Positions 26,189 to 35,543 of a stretch of 64,000 nt of DNA are shown in pieces. Both the position numbers and the translations under genes were made by a program. Below the pieces are notes generated by a model that was given only the letters and a program-made list of their open reading frames with translations, did no database searches and was not told the origin of the DNA. Each line of letters starts with the position of its first letter. The first letter of the stretch is position 1. Origin of the DNA: Albidovulum aestuarii (lineage in GTDB: Bacteria; Pseudomonadota; Alphaproteobacteria; Rhodobacterales; Rhodobacteraceae); assembly GCF_029961185.1 (NCBI RefSeq), contig NZ_JASBQQ010000009.1, positions 124,001 through 188,000 on the forward strand, written 5' to 3'.

Positions 26189-27124
26189 ATGCACGGCGAT
26201 CTGCGCCTGTCTCTTCGCCTTATGCGCGCCTATCTGGCTGCGGTGGATCATGGCTCAATTGCGGCTGCGGCGGCCGCTCTGAATGTCGCGTCCTCGGCCG
26301 TGGCGACCGCCATCGACAAGGTGGAGGCAGAGTTCGCCACGACTCTTGTAACCCGGACCCGTGCACGCGGCGTTACGCCGACCACAGCGGGGCGGCTTCT
26401 GGCGGATCGCATCAGGGCGCTTTTGGAGGACTATCAGGCGGTTATGTCCGAGGGTCACGCGCTAGGTTCCGCGCTCACGGGCGAGTTGCGCATCGGTTAC
26501 TATGCCCCGGTTGCACCAGCCTTCCTGCCCGGGATCGTACAGCCGCTTCTGGCCGCTCATCCCGGCCTGACGGCGCATTTCCGCGACTGCGACAATGACA
26601 GTGCGCAGGCCGGGCTACTGGACGGAACGCTTGATGTCATCGTTTTCGCAGGAGGCGAGGTTCGCGTGGGCATCGCGACGGAAGTGCTGATCGAGGTTCC
26701 ACCCTACCTGCTGGCCCCTGCAGGGCACGCGTTCACCCTGCGCGATCATGCATCCCTGAAAGATCTCGAAGGCGCGGACCTTGTCCTGCTCGACCTGCCG
26801 TTGGCCGGGGCCTATACGCGACGGTTGTTCGAGGCGGCGAATGTCACGCCGCGCATCGTTGCAACGGCCAGCACGACCGAAATGGTCCGAAGCCTTGTCG
26901 GTGCGGGGGTAGGTCTGGCGGTATTGAACATGCGGCCCCGGACGACGGTCAGCTATGGCGGCGACGAACTGACCGCCGTTCCGCTCAGCCCGGCAGCGCC
27001 GGGCCTGATGCTGATGGCCGGATATGTCGACGGTAGACCGCGCCGGGTTGTCACGGCGTTCCTCGACGCGCTTCGCGACTGGTTCTCGGGTCCGAATGCC
27101 GATGCTCTGACCGTCCGGGAATAA
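26189..27124 (+). CDS. LysR-family transcriptional regulator
   Basis: 311 residues with an N-terminal winged helix-turn-helix (LRLMRAYLAAVDHGSIAAAA, VASSAVATAIDKVEAEFAT) and a periplasmic-binding-protein-like effector domain (ELRIGYYAPVAPAFLPGIVQ, LVGAGVGLAVLNMRP). It probably controls the divergent desaturase-family gene. The DNA-binding helix departs from the usual SQPALS form, having SSAVATAI. The effector is unknown. Confidence 0.88.
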   Translation: MHGDLRLSLRLMRAYLAAVDHGSIAAAAAALNVASSAVATAIDKVEAEFATTLVTRTRARGVTPTTAGRLLADRIRALLEDYQAVMSEGHALGSALTGELRIGYYAPVAPAFLPGIVQPLLAAHPGLTAHFRDCDNDSAQAGLLDGTLDVIVFAGGEVRVGIATEVLIEVPPYLLAPAGHAFTLRDHASLKDLEGADLVLLDLPLAGAYTRRLFEAANVTPRIVATASTTEMVRSLVGAGVGLAVLNMRPRTTVSYGGDELTAVPLSPAAPGLMLMAGYVDGRPRRVVTAFLDALRDWFSGPNADALTVRE

Positions 27125-27244
27125 GTCGCACCCGACAATGACTTCAAGCCGTGCGCACCGTGTGAGACTTAGACGACAGGCGGCATCAAAAAAACCGAAC
27201 AAACGGACCGGCAGATGCGCTAGACCATCGCTGGTCGCTTGCGC

Positions 27245-28033
27245 TCAGAGGTTTTCCTGCTGAGGCATGCCAAGGACGTGGAAGCCGCCATCGACGCGGA
27301 TGATCTCTCCGGTCGTGAAGGCGCCGTAGTCAGAGCACAGATAGACCGCCGTACCACCGACCGATGCGAGCGTGGCATTGGAACGCAGGGGTGCGTTTTC
27401 CTCTGTGTGCCGGAAGGTCGCCCGCGCGCCGCCGATGGCAGCCCCGGCCAACGTCTTCATCGGACCGGGTGACACCGCGTTGACGCGGATCTTCTGGGGC
27501 CCAAGGTCATTGGCGAGATAGCGCACCGAGCTTTCAAGCGCCGCCTTGGCGACGCCCATCACGTTGTAGTTCGGCGTCACCCGGTTCGACCCGCCATAGG
27601 TCAGCGTGATCAGCGACCCGCCCTCGGGCATCAGGTCGGATGCGCGCCGGGCCACGTCAATGAATGAAAAGCACGAGATGTCGAGCGAATGCTTAAAGTT
27701 CGCGCGGCTCGTATTGATGAACCTTCCCGTCAGCTCGTTCTTGTCGGAATAGGCGATGGCATGGACGAGGAAGTCCATCGTCCCCCAGCGGTCCTTCAGC
27801 TTGCCGAAGCAGGCCTCGAGGCTCGCATCATCCGTCACATCAACATCGACGAGGAAATCCGATCCGACGGAAGCGGCCAGCGGCTCAACCCGTTTGCCGA
27901 AGGCCTCGCCCTGATAGGAAAAGGCCAGTTCGGCGCCTTCGGCGGCAAGTGCCGAGGCAATGCCCCAGGCGATGGAGCGTTCATTCGCGACGCCCATCAC
28001 GAGGCCGCGCTTGCCCTTCATGAGATCTGCCAT
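27245..28033 (-). CDS. fabI: Enoyl-[acyl-carrier-protein] reductase FabI
   Basis: NADH-dependent last step of fatty acid elongation. The 262-residue SDR-like protein has GLVMGVANERSIAWGIASAL (cofactor site), VHAIAYSDKNELTG, and the Y-x6-K active site YNVMGVAK, then VNAVSPGPMKTLA. It begins 6 bases after the fabB stop, so the two form an operon. A triclosan-type inhibitor site would be expected, as in the family. Confidence 0.96.
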   Translation of the reverse strand: MADLMKGKRGLVMGVANERSIAWGIASALAAEGAELAFSYQGEAFGKRVEPLAASVGSDFLVDVDVTDDASLEACFGKLKDRWGTMDFLVHAIAYSDKNELTGRFINTSRANFKHSLDISCFSFIDVARRASDLMPEGGSLITLTYGGSNRVTPNYNVMGVAKAALESSVRYLANDLGPQKIRVNAVSPGPMKTLAGAAIGGARATFRHTEENAPLRSNATLASVGGTAVYLCSDYGAFTTGEIIRVDGGFHVLGMPQQENL

Positions 28034-28039
28034 GGGTGG

Positions 28040-29269
28040 TTACCCCTGATACTTGCTCATCACGAGCGTGGCGTTGGTGCCGCCGAAACCGAAGCTGTTC
28101 GACAGGACGGAATCAAGCTCCACACCCTCGCGGTATTCGGTGCAGATCTCTTCCGGCTTGAGTTCGGGATCGAGCTGGGTCACGTTGGCCGAGGCGGTGA
28201 TGAAATTGCCGCCCAGCATCAGAAGGGAATAGATCGCCTCATGAACGCCAGTCGCGCCCAGCGAATGGCCGGTCAGCGATTTCGTCGAGGAAATCGGCGG
28301 CACGCTCCCCTCGCCGAAGACCCGGCGGATCGCCTTCACTTCGGTCACATCACCTGCGGGCGTCGAGGTGCCATGGGCATTGATGTAGCTGATCTTACGG
28401 TCCTTCGGCAGCGTCGCCACAGCCAGCCGCATGGAGCGTTCGCCACCTTCGCCGGACGGGGCCACCATGTCGTGCCCGTCCGAGGTCGCGCCATAGCCGG
28501 TAACTTCCGCGTAGATTTTCGCGCCGCGCGCCTTGGCGTGCTCAAGTTCCTCCAGCACCACGACCCCGCCGCCGCCGCCGATCACGAAGCCGTCGCGGGT
28601 CGCGTCGAAGGCGCGGGACGCGGTTTCAGGCGCGTCGTTGTACTTGGACGACATCGCCCCCATTGCGTCGAAGAGGCACGAGAGCGTCCAGTCCAGCTCC
28701 TCGCCGCCACCGGCAAAGACGATGTCCTGCTTGCCCATCTGAATGAGTTCGGTGCCGTTGCCGATGCAATGGGCCGAGGTCGAGCAGGCCGAGGTGATCG
28801 AATAGTTCACGCCTTTGATCTTGAACGGCGTCGCCAGACAGGCGGAGTTCGTCGACGACATGCAGCGCGTGACCATGAAGGGGCCCATCCGCTTCGGGCT
28901 GCCCTTTTCGATGACGATCTGATGAGCCTGAAAGAAGTTCGATGTCGACGGCCCGCCCGAGCCCATCACCAGCCCCGACCGTTCGTTCGAAACGTCGCTT
29001 TCCTCAAGCCCGCTATCGGCGATGGCCTGTTCCATGGCCAGGAAGTTATAGGCCGCGCCCGGTCCCATGAAACGCAGGTTGCGCTTGTCGATATGATCTT
29101 CCAACACGATCTGCGGCATGCCGTGAACCTGGCTGCGGAAGCCATGTTCGGCGTATTCCGGGGCGAAGACGATGCCGGACTTTCCGGCCCGCAAGCTGGC
29201 TTCGACCTCGGCGGCATTGTTGCCTATGGGAGAGACGATTCCGATCCCGGTGATGACGACGCGGCGCAT
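28040..29269 (-). CDS. fabB: Beta-ketoacyl-ACP synthase I FabB
   Basis: Condensing enzyme needed to elongate unsaturated acyl chains. 409 residues; the catalytic Cys-His-His set is visible: [16 protein letters not shown] (Cys), [12 protein letters not shown] (His) and [17 protein letters not shown] (His), then [16 protein letters not shown] at 29269 follows AAGGAGGCCGC. It leads the fabB-fabI pair. Its usual upstream partner fabA is on the same strand but about 1.1 kb away, beyond a plus-strand gene. Confidence 0.96.
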   Translation of the reverse strand: MRRVVITGIGIVSPIGNNAAEVEASLRAGKSGIVFAPEYAEHGFRSQVHGMPQIVLEDHIDKRNLRFMGPGAAYNFLAMEQAIADSGLEESDVSNERSGLVMGSGGPSTSNFFQAHQIVIEKGSPKRMGPFMVTRCMSSTNSACLATPFKIKGVNYSITSACSTSAHCIGNGTELIQMGKQDIVFAGGGEELDWTLSCLFDAMGAMSSKYNDAPETASRAFDATRDGFVIGGGGGVVVLEELEHAKARGAKIYAEVTGYGATSDGHDMVAPSGEGGERSMRLAVATLPKDRKISYINAHGTSTPAGDVTEVKAIRRVFGEGSVPPISSTKSLTGHSLGATGVHEAIYSLLMLGGNFITASANVTQLDPELKPEEICTEYREGVELDSVLSNSFGFGGTNATLVMSKYQG

Positions 29270-29413
29270 GCGGCCTCCTTGATCCCGTTTCTGCCTGTCT
29301 AGGATAGGAGGGGGAAAGGGGCAAGCCGTTAGAGATATTGTTGCTGGCGGCGATCAGGATGACAAATCCCGCCCGTTTCGCTAGTTTTTGGTGTGGGAAA
29401 AGGGGGAAATCAG

Positions 29414-30373
29414 ATGTCGAACGGGCAAACGCTTCCGCAAATGAACGGTATGGACATGACCTGTGGCGGCGGCATTGAGACCTGGCTGCAATATGTCGAT
29501 GGTTTCAAACTTCGGCACTTCTGCCTCTTTGAACTGCTCGACGACAAGCGCGGCCTTGCCTGCCTGACGGACTATCATCGCAAGCTTGTCGAAGCGGCGG
29601 TTGAAAATGGGTTTGGCGTGATCAACGAGGGCCTTCACTACCGGGCAAGTCGCGACTGGGGAGAACTGATCGGCTATTCCCGCGAGGGGTTGGAAGAGAT
29701 CAACATCCGCGGGATTGAATTCTACAAGGATTTCGTCCGTGAATACGGCAGCCCCGAAACGCCGATGACCGTAGGCGGCGTCATCGGGCCGCGCGGCGAT
29801 GCCTATGATGTCGGACGGACGCCGGAAGCGGCGGAATCCGAGGATTATCATTCCGAACAGATTTTGACGTTCAAGAAAGCCGGTGCGGACCAGATCAGTG
29901 CGCTCACCCTGTCGAGTGTCGAAGAGGCAATCGGAATCAGCCGCGCGGCAAAGGCGGCTGACATGCCCGTCGTTATCTCATTCTTCGTGAAGCTCGGCGG
30001 AAAGCTGTCAGGTGGCGAAACGCTGGAAGAGGCGATCACGCGCGTGGATGCGGCGACCGGCATTGCGCCCGCCTATTACATGATCAACTGCACCCATCCG
30101 TTAGAGTTCGAACCGGCGCTGACGCCCGGCGACTGGACCGGGCGGCTTGGCGGCTTCATGCCGAACGCCGTGGCGATGGATACGCTGTCGCTTTGTAAGC
30201 TCGGCCATCTCGAAGACGGAGATCCCGAAGAACTTGGCGGGCAGTTGGCCGATCTAGCCCGTCGTTTCCCGCATATCCATGTCTGGGGCGGCTGTTGTGG
30301 CACCGACGGACGCCACATCGGTGAAATCGCGCGGCAGGTGCGAAAAACCCGTGTGGCCATGGCGGGCCGCTAA
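29414..30373 (+). CDS. Homocysteine S-methyltransferase family protein
   Basis: 319-residue zinc methyltransferase of the BHMT/MMUT/MetH-N family. Zinc cysteines appear as NCTHP and GGCCGTD; DMTCGGGIETWLQ is a variant of the N-terminal DGGMGT motif. Donors in the family include betaine, S-methylmethionine and methyl-cobalamin; the donor here is unknown. ATG at 29414 with GGGGGA ahead is preferred over a GTG 7 codons earlier. It is inserted between fabA and fabB, on the opposite strand, which is unexpected. Confidence 0.87.
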   Translation: MSNGQTLPQMNGMDMTCGGGIETWLQYVDGFKLRHFCLFELLDDKRGLACLTDYHRKLVEAAVENGFGVINEGLHYRASRDWGELIGYSREGLEEINIRGIEFYKDFVREYGSPETPMTVGGVIGPRGDAYDVGRTPEAAESEDYHSEQILTFKKAGADQISALTLSSVEEAIGISRAAKAADMPVVISFFVKLGGKLSGGETLEEAITRVDAATGIAPAYYMINCTHPLEFEPALTPGDWTGRLGGFMPNAVAMDTLSLCKLGHLEDGDPEELGGQLADLARRFPHIHVWGGCCGTDGRHIGEIARQVRKTRVAMAGR

Positions 30374-30397
30374 CTGCCCCACCCGATCAGGCAGACG

Positions 30398-30907
30398 CTA
30401 CGCCTCGCTCAACGCAACCTTCATGTCCTTGACGAGATAGATGGTCTCGCCATCCGCCTCGACCCGTCCATCCGCAACGCCCATTGTAAGGCGGCGGGTC
30501 TGCACTGCCTTGGTAAAATCAACGTAGTAGGTCAGCATCTTCCGGTCCGGCCGCACCATGCCGGTCAGCTTGACCTCGCCCACGCCCAACGCATAACCCC
30601 GCCCCTGCCAGCCGCGCCAGCCGAGGTTGAAGCCGGTCAACTGCCAGAGCCCGTCGAGCCCGAGGCAGCCGGGCATGATCGGGTTGCCCGGGAAATGGCA
30701 GTCGAAGAACCAGAGATCTGGGGTGATGTCGAACTCGGCGACGACATGGCCCTTGCCATGCTCGCCCCGGTCTTCCGAGATATCTGTGATCCGGTCCATC
30801 ATCAACATGGGCGGCGCCGGAAGCTGGGCATTGCCGGGGCCAAAAAGCTCGCCCCGGGCGCATTTCAGCAACCCTTCCTTGTCGAAACTCGTCGGAAATC
30901 CGGCCAT
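30398..30907 (-). CDS. fabA: 3-hydroxydecanoyl-ACP dehydratase/isomerase FabA
   Basis: Introduces the cis double bond in unsaturated fatty acid synthesis. The 169-residue hot-dog protein has [29 protein letters not shown] with the catalytic His and, at GCLGLD, the Asp. ATG at 30907 follows GGGGGACAGGTACG. It is divergent from the irr-like regulator, with 156 bases between them, an arrangement shared with many alphaproteobacteria. Confidence 0.96.
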   Translation of the reverse strand: MAGFPTSFDKEGLLKCARGELFGPGNAQLPAPPMLMMDRITDISEDRGEHGKGHVVAEFDITPDLWFFDCHFPGNPIMPGCLGLDGLWQLTGFNLGWRGWQGRGYALGVGEVKLTGMVRPDRKMLTYYVDFTKAVQTRRLTMGVADGRVEADGETIYLVKDMKVALSEA

Positions 30908-31063
30908 CGTACCTGTCCCCCAAACCGCTTGTTGTTATGACCCCTCTACCACCCGTCCCAACAGCAGGGCAAGGGCACCGGCCCGCGGGCGCATGGGGTA
31001 ATTATGATTGAAAAGTTCAGGCGGTACAGCCTATATATCCTATTGCAAAACGAAGGGCGCCCA

Positions 31064-31489
31064 ATGGACGGGATCGAGATGCAGGCGGTAAAACGCGGAA
31101 CACGCTGGCTGGCGCGGGCCGGGCTGAGGCCGACGCGGCAGCGGGTTTCGCTGGCAGCACTGCTGGTCGGCGACGGCCAGGACCGGCATGTCACGGCGGA
31201 AAGCCTGCATGCCGCCGCCGGTGAAAGCGGCGAGCCGGTTTCGCTCGCGACCGTCTACAACACGCTCCGCGCATTCTGCGAGGCAGGGCTGATCCACGAA
31301 ATCTCGGTCGACGGATCGCGCAGCTATTTCGACACAAGACTTGACGATCACCCGCATTTCTTCTGGGAAGAGGAAGGGCGGCTGGTCGATGCCCCGGTCG
31401 AAGATCTGGAAATCGCCCGGTTGCCGAAGTTGCCAGAAGGGGCAGAGCTTGCGCGTGTCGATGTGGTGATCCGGCTGCGCCGGTCGTGA
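31064..31489 (+). CDS. irr: Irr-type Fur-family iron-response regulator
   Basis: 141-residue Fur-fold protein. LARAGLRPTRQRVSLAALL and SLATVYNTLRAFCEAGLI form the winged helix; DTRLDDHPHFFWEEEGRLVD is the metal/heme region, resembling Irr more than Fur because the metal-rich C-terminus is missing. In Rhizobiales Irr senses heme and controls iron genes; I infer the same here. ATG at 31064 with AAGGG ahead is preferred; an ATG at 31004 lies in the likely promoter (TTGAAA at 31007, TATATA at 31032). It diverges from fabA. Confidence 0.83.
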   Translation: MDGIEMQAVKRGTRWLARAGLRPTRQRVSLAALLVGDGQDRHVTAESLHAAAGESGEPVSLATVYNTLRAFCEAGLIHEISVDGSRSYFDTRLDDHPHFFWEEEGRLVDAPVEDLEIARLPKLPEGAELARVDVVIRLRRS

Positions 31490-31533
31490 CACGGCGAAGC
31501 GCTTAAACCCACATTATTCAACACTAGTGGTAC

Positions 31534-32403
31534 TCAGAACCACTGGCCCGGCTCCATCAGACCCAAATCCATCAACTGCTGCGAATGCCAGTCGAACTTC
31601 GCCGAATTGTGCCAGTTGAAGGTCCAGATATCGAACATCGAACCCGGGTTGGTTTTCAGCGCCTTCGCCGTGCGGAAGGACGCGATCGCGGCCGTCAGGT
31701 TGTGATGCCAGGGACAGGAGTAGGTATTCATCTCCTCGATATTAAACCTGTGGTCGTCCTGCAGCTTCACCCCCGGCGCGCTCCGGAACAATGCGGTGCG
31801 GCCAATCTTGCGGCGATCAGCCGGGATATGTTCCTCGAACCGCCACCTGAGTCCGCCGAAGAAATCCAGTTGCCGCTCCATGGGATGCCCCGTCGCCGGG
31901 TCTTTCCGCGCCAGTGCGTAATAGCCCGACCGGTCCAGCATCGCTTCATCGCGGCTCACGGCATTCGGGAAACGGTCAAGGTCAGGTGCATAGAGGTCGA
32001 CGACATAGGCCAGCATCGCCTCTCGCCGTTCCTCGGTGTGAAAGGCCAGCAACTCACCGATGCTGCGATGTTCGCAGAACGGGAAGAACAGGTATTCGGC
32101 ATTGTAGCAGTAGTAAAACCACGTCCCGGCAGGCGCCTTCGCGATGATCGCATTCACGGCATCCGGCACGGCGTGCCGGGCCAGCGTGTGATACCGTACC
32201 CAATGCGCAAGGGTTTCGACCTCATCGGGAATGGTGAAATCCTCGGGCAGAAACACGATGACCTCGCGAAACCGCGCTCCGACATGGTGAAGGACGGTCG
32301 AGGCGATCTCCACCGGGTCCTCAGCAAATATCAGCGCGACCGGACCTTTGGCGATCAGGGCCTGACCATCAGCGAGAAGAGCATTGAGCGAGGAAAACTG
32401 CAT
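31534..32403 (-). CDS. Uncharacterised conserved-looking protein
   Basis: I do not recognise this 289-residue protein. It is soluble with no signal peptide. An acyl-like N-terminal half (ALIFAEDPVEIASTVLHHVG, VIVFLPEDFTIPDEVE) contains a Rossmann-like beta-alpha pattern, and the C-terminal half is rich in aromatic and histidine residues (YSCPWHHNLTAAIASFR, IWTFNWHNSAKFDWHSQQLM). This could be a glycosyltransferase-like protein, but no DxD site stands out. ATG at 32403 was chosen; an ATG at 32463 is also possible. It is convergent with irr. Confidence 0.7.
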   Translation of the reverse strand: MQFSSLNALLADGQALIAKGPVALIFAEDPVEIASTVLHHVGARFREVIVFLPEDFTIPDEVETLAHWVRYHTLARHAVPDAVNAIIAKAPAGTWFYYCYNAEYLFFPFCEHRSIGELLAFHTEERREAMLAYVVDLYAPDLDRFPNAVSRDEAMLDRSGYYALARKDPATGHPMERQLDFFGGLRWRFEEHIPADRRKIGRTALFRSAPGVKLQDDHRFNIEEMNTYSCPWHHNLTAAIASFRTAKALKTNPGSMFDIWTFNWHNSAKFDWHSQQLMDLGLMEPGQWF

Positions 32404-32534
32404 AGTCCATTCCGTGCGGTCCGAAAGCCTGCGCAGATTCGGGTAAGCACCGTCTGAATGCAAGCACCTGTCGCCCGATTGCCTGCCGGGCCGGTTTGCG
32501 CTAGGAACCGCAGGTCCCGGCCCAAGGTATCGCC

Positions 32535-33851
32535 ATGTCCGCCCCGAAGAAGCTATTCATCAAGACCTATGGCTGTCAGATGAACGTCTACGACAGCGAG
32601 CGCATGGCCGAGGCCATGGGGGCCGAAGGCTATGTCACGACGGAGGTGGCGGAAGAGGCGGATATGGTGCTGCTAAACACCTGCCATATCCGTGAAAAGG
32701 CCGCCGAAAAGGTCTATTCCGACCTTGGCCGTCTGCGCCCGCTGAAACTTGCCAAACCTGACCTGAAGATCGGCGTCGCTGGCTGCGTGGCGCAGGCCGA
32801 GGGCGAGGAAATCCTGAAGCGCATGCCTTTGGTCGATCTGGTGGTGGGACCGCAAAGCTATCACCGCCTGCCTGCCATGGCGAAGGCCGCCGAGGCGGGC
32901 CAGAAGACGGTAGATACGGACTTTCCCGAGGAAGACAAGTTCGACCATCTGCCGGACCGTCCGAAGGCATCGGTGCGCCCGACCGCCTTCCTGACCGTTC
33001 AGGAGGGTTGTGACAAATTCTGCGCCTTCTGTGTCGTGCCCTACACCCGGGGCTCCGAAGTCTCCCGCCCCGCCGAGCGGATCATGAAAGAGGCGCGCGG
33101 TCTTGTGGAAAAGGGCGTGCGCGAGATCACGCTACTGGGCCAGAACGTCAATGCCTATCACGGGGCCGGGTCGGACGGCGACTGGACGCTCGCGCGGCTG
33201 GTGCGGGAACTGGCGAAGATCGACGGACTGGAGCGCATCCGCTACACGACCTCGCACCCAAATGACATGGGTGACGACCTGATCGCCGCCCACAGCGAAG
33301 AGCCGAAGCTGATGCCCTATCTGCACCTGCCGGTGCAGTCCGGGTCTGACCGCATCCTCAAGGCGATGAACCGCAAACACACTGCCGAGGACTATCTCCG
33401 CCTGATCGAACGCATCCGCGCCGTGCGGCCCGACATGATGATGTCAGGCGATTTCATCGTTGGTTTCCCGGGAGAGACCGACGCCGATTTTGACGCGACG
33501 ATGGACCTGATCCGCGCCGTCAACTACGGAATGGCCTATTCATTCAAATACTCCGCCCGTCCCGGTACGCCTGCGGCCGAAAAAACGCCGGTCGCGGCGG
33601 AGGTTGCCGATGCGCGGCTTCAGGCCCTTCAGGCGCTGATCACCGAACAGCAGCGCGCGGCGCAGAAGGCGATGATCGGGCGAGAGGTTTCGGTGCTTTT
33701 CGAAAAGCCCGGGCGCCTGCCCGGTCAGATGGTCGGCAAGTCCGACTACCTGCATGCGGTCCATGTTCAAACCGACGCAAAACCGGGCCAGATCGCGAAG
33801 GTCCGGATCACCAAGAGCGCGCCGAATTCGCTGGCCGGGGATATCGCCTGA
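32535..33851 (+). CDS. miaB: tRNA-2-methylthio-N6-dimethylallyladenosine synthase MiaB
   Basis: Radical-SAM methylthiotransferase acting on A37 of tRNAs. The 438-residue protein has an UPF0004 domain with three cluster cysteines ([24 protein letters not shown]), the radical-SAM motif [16 protein letters not shown] at about 157, and a C-terminal TRAM domain ([23 protein letters not shown]). ATG at 32535 follows AAGGTATCGCC. It precedes the phoH-ybeY-corC-lnt group with a 144-base gap. Confidence 0.97.
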   Translation: MSAPKKLFIKTYGCQMNVYDSERMAEAMGAEGYVTTEVAEEADMVLLNTCHIREKAAEKVYSDLGRLRPLKLAKPDLKIGVAGCVAQAEGEEILKRMPLVDLVVGPQSYHRLPAMAKAAEAGQKTVDTDFPEEDKFDHLPDRPKASVRPTAFLTVQEGCDKFCAFCVVPYTRGSEVSRPAERIMKEARGLVEKGVREITLLGQNVNAYHGAGSDGDWTLARLVRELAKIDGLERIRYTTSHPNDMGDDLIAAHSEEPKLMPYLHLPVQSGSDRILKAMNRKHTAEDYLRLIERIRAVRPDMMMSGDFIVGFPGETDADFDATMDLIRAVNYGMAYSFKYSARPGTPAAEKTPVAAEVADARLQALQALITEQQRAAQKAMIGREVSVLFEKPGRLPGQMVGKSDYLHAVHVQTDAKPGQIAKVRITKSAPNSLAGDIA

Positions 33852-33995
33852 CGCAATTTTCGGCGTTACCCGTCACACCTCTGTAACATCCGCAGGATTT
33901 CTTTACGTAGGCACAAATTTTGGTTGGTGTGGCTTGCTTTGAACACAATCCACAGGCACCATCCGGTCAGGCCTGCCGCAGAAAAGGAGATTTGC

Positions 33996-35015
33996 TTGGG
34001 CATCAGCGCCTTGACCCCGCCGCCGCGTCCAGAGGATCTGCACGAAACCCTCCTGGAATTTCCCGACAACCGGCTTCTGATAGATTTGTGTGGTGAGTTT
34101 GACCGCAATCTTGCACAGATCGAGCATCAGTTAGGGGTCCATATCCTGCGCCGCGGCAATCAGGTCGCCGTTGTGGGATCGGCTGAGGCGCGAGGCCAGG
34201 CGGCGGCGGTTCTGCAAACCCTTTATGGCAAGCTGGAAGCGGGCCGCCCCATCGACGCGGGCGAGATTGACGCCGTGATCCGCATGGGCGAGGGCACGAA
34301 AGCAGAGCCGACCAGCCTTGACGAACAACTGGAGATGTTCGCGGGCGGGCGCTACGAAATCCGCACCCGCAAGAAACAGGTCGAACCGCGTACCGAGGCG
34401 CAGAAGGCCTATGTAAAGAACCTCTTTTCCAACGAACTTGCCTTTGGCATCGGCCCGGCGGGCACCGGCAAGACCTATCTGGCCGTCGCCGTCGGCGTCA
34501 CCATGCTGATCGGCGGCCATGTCGACCGGATCATCCTGTCGCGTCCCGCCGTCGAGGCGGGCGAGCGGCTGGGTTTCCTGCCCGGCGACATGAAGGAAAA
34601 GGTCGATCCCTACATGCAGCCGCTCTACGACGCTCTGAACGATTTCCTGCCCGCCAAGCAGGTGTTGAAGCTGCTGGAAGAAAAACGGATCGAGATCGCA
34701 CCGCTGGCCTTCATGCGCGGCCGGACGCTGGCCAATGCCTTCGTGGTGCTGGACGAGGCGCAGAACGCCACCACCATGCAGATGAAGATGTTTCTGACGC
34801 GTCTGGGTGAGGGCAGCCGCATGGTGATTACCGGCGACCGGACGCAGGTCGACCTCCCGCGCGGCACCAATTCGGGCCTGACGGATGCCGAACGTATCCT
34901 GAAGGACGTCAAGGGCATCAGCTTCAACTACTTCACCGCGAAAGACGTGGTGCGACACCCGCTTGTGGCCCGCATCATCGAAGCCTATGACGCCGAGGAT
35001 GGAGTCACTGGTTGA
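33996..35015 (+). CDS. ybeZ: PhoH-family ATPase (YbeZ)
   Basis: 339-residue PhoH-like ATPase. GIGPAGTGKTYLAVAVGV is the Walker A, FVVLDEAQNATT the Walker B, and GDRTQVDLP follows; an N-terminal KH-like region (IEHQLGVHILRRGNQVAVVG) suggests RNA binding. It works with YbeY, encoded next, in rRNA processing or ribosome quality control. The start is TTG at 33996, six bases after AAGGAG; the ORF extends 24 codons upstream without a ribosome site. It overlaps ybeY. Confidence 0.93.
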   Translation: MGISALTPPPRPEDLHETLLEFPDNRLLIDLCGEFDRNLAQIEHQLGVHILRRGNQVAVVGSAEARGQAAAVLQTLYGKLEAGRPIDAGEIDAVIRMGEGTKAEPTSLDEQLEMFAGGRYEIRTRKKQVEPRTEAQKAYVKNLFSNELAFGIGPAGTGKTYLAVAVGVTMLIGGHVDRIILSRPAVEAGERLGFLPGDMKEKVDPYMQPLYDALNDFLPAKQVLKLLEEKRIEIAPLAFMRGRTLANAFVVLDEAQNATTMQMKMFLTRLGEGSRMVITGDRTQVDLPRGTNSGLTDAERILKDVKGISFNYFTAKDVVRHPLVARIIEAYDAEDGVTG

Positions 35016-35505
35016 TACGATGATTGAGGACGACCGCTGGGGGGCATTTGGCCTGCCGGCGCTTGCCGATCGCGCCGCGCGCGGAGTTCTGGCCGAGTTG
35101 GGCATGCCGGGACAGGGGTTCGAGATCAGCCTTCTGGGCTGTGACGATGCCCGCATCGCCACGCTGAACGCAGATTTCCGGGGCAAGCCTCAGCCGACCA
35201 ACGTGCTCTCTTGGCCGACGGAGGAACGCGGCGCCGAAGAGGACGGCGGCAGCCCCGATCCGGTGGAACCCGGCGATGCGGAGATGCCCGAAGAACTCGG
35301 CGATATCGCCATCGCGTGGGAGACCTGCACCCGAGAGGCAGAGGAGCAGGGCAAGCCCGTGGCAGATCACGTCACGCATCTCATCGTTCACGGAGTGTTG
35401 CATTTACTCGGCTATGACCATGTAAGAGAGCGGGATGCCGCCTTGATGGAGTCGACTGAGACACGAATTCTTGTAAAAATGGGTATAGCCAACCCATATG
35501 AGTGA
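34999..35505 (+). CDS. ybeY: Endoribonuclease YbeY
   Basis: Zinc RNase for 16S rRNA 3'-end maturation. The H-x3-H-x5-H metal site is HGVLHLLGYDH in a 168-residue protein; NADFRGKPQPTNVLSWP and LGDIAIAWETC are also diagnostic. The start is uncertain: ATG at 34999 lies inside the last codons of phoH, and ATGs at 34987 and 35020 are alternatives; translational coupling is likely. An acidic insert (EERGAEEDGGSPDPVEPGDAE) separates two conserved blocks. Confidence 0.93.
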   Translation: MESLVDTMIEDDRWGAFGLPALADRAARGVLAELGMPGQGFEISLLGCDDARIATLNADFRGKPQPTNVLSWPTEERGAEEDGGSPDPVEPGDAEMPEELGDIAIAWETCTREAEEQGKPVADHVTHLIVHGVLHLLGYDHVRERDAALMESTETRILVKMGIANPYE

Positions 35506-35543
35506 ACCGGTGCCGCATGGGCCGGGTGATTTGGAAAGGAAAA

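Noticed and set aside
28345-28545. Small minus-strand frame inside fabB
   Set aside because: It is an internal out-of-frame ORF without a ribosome site.
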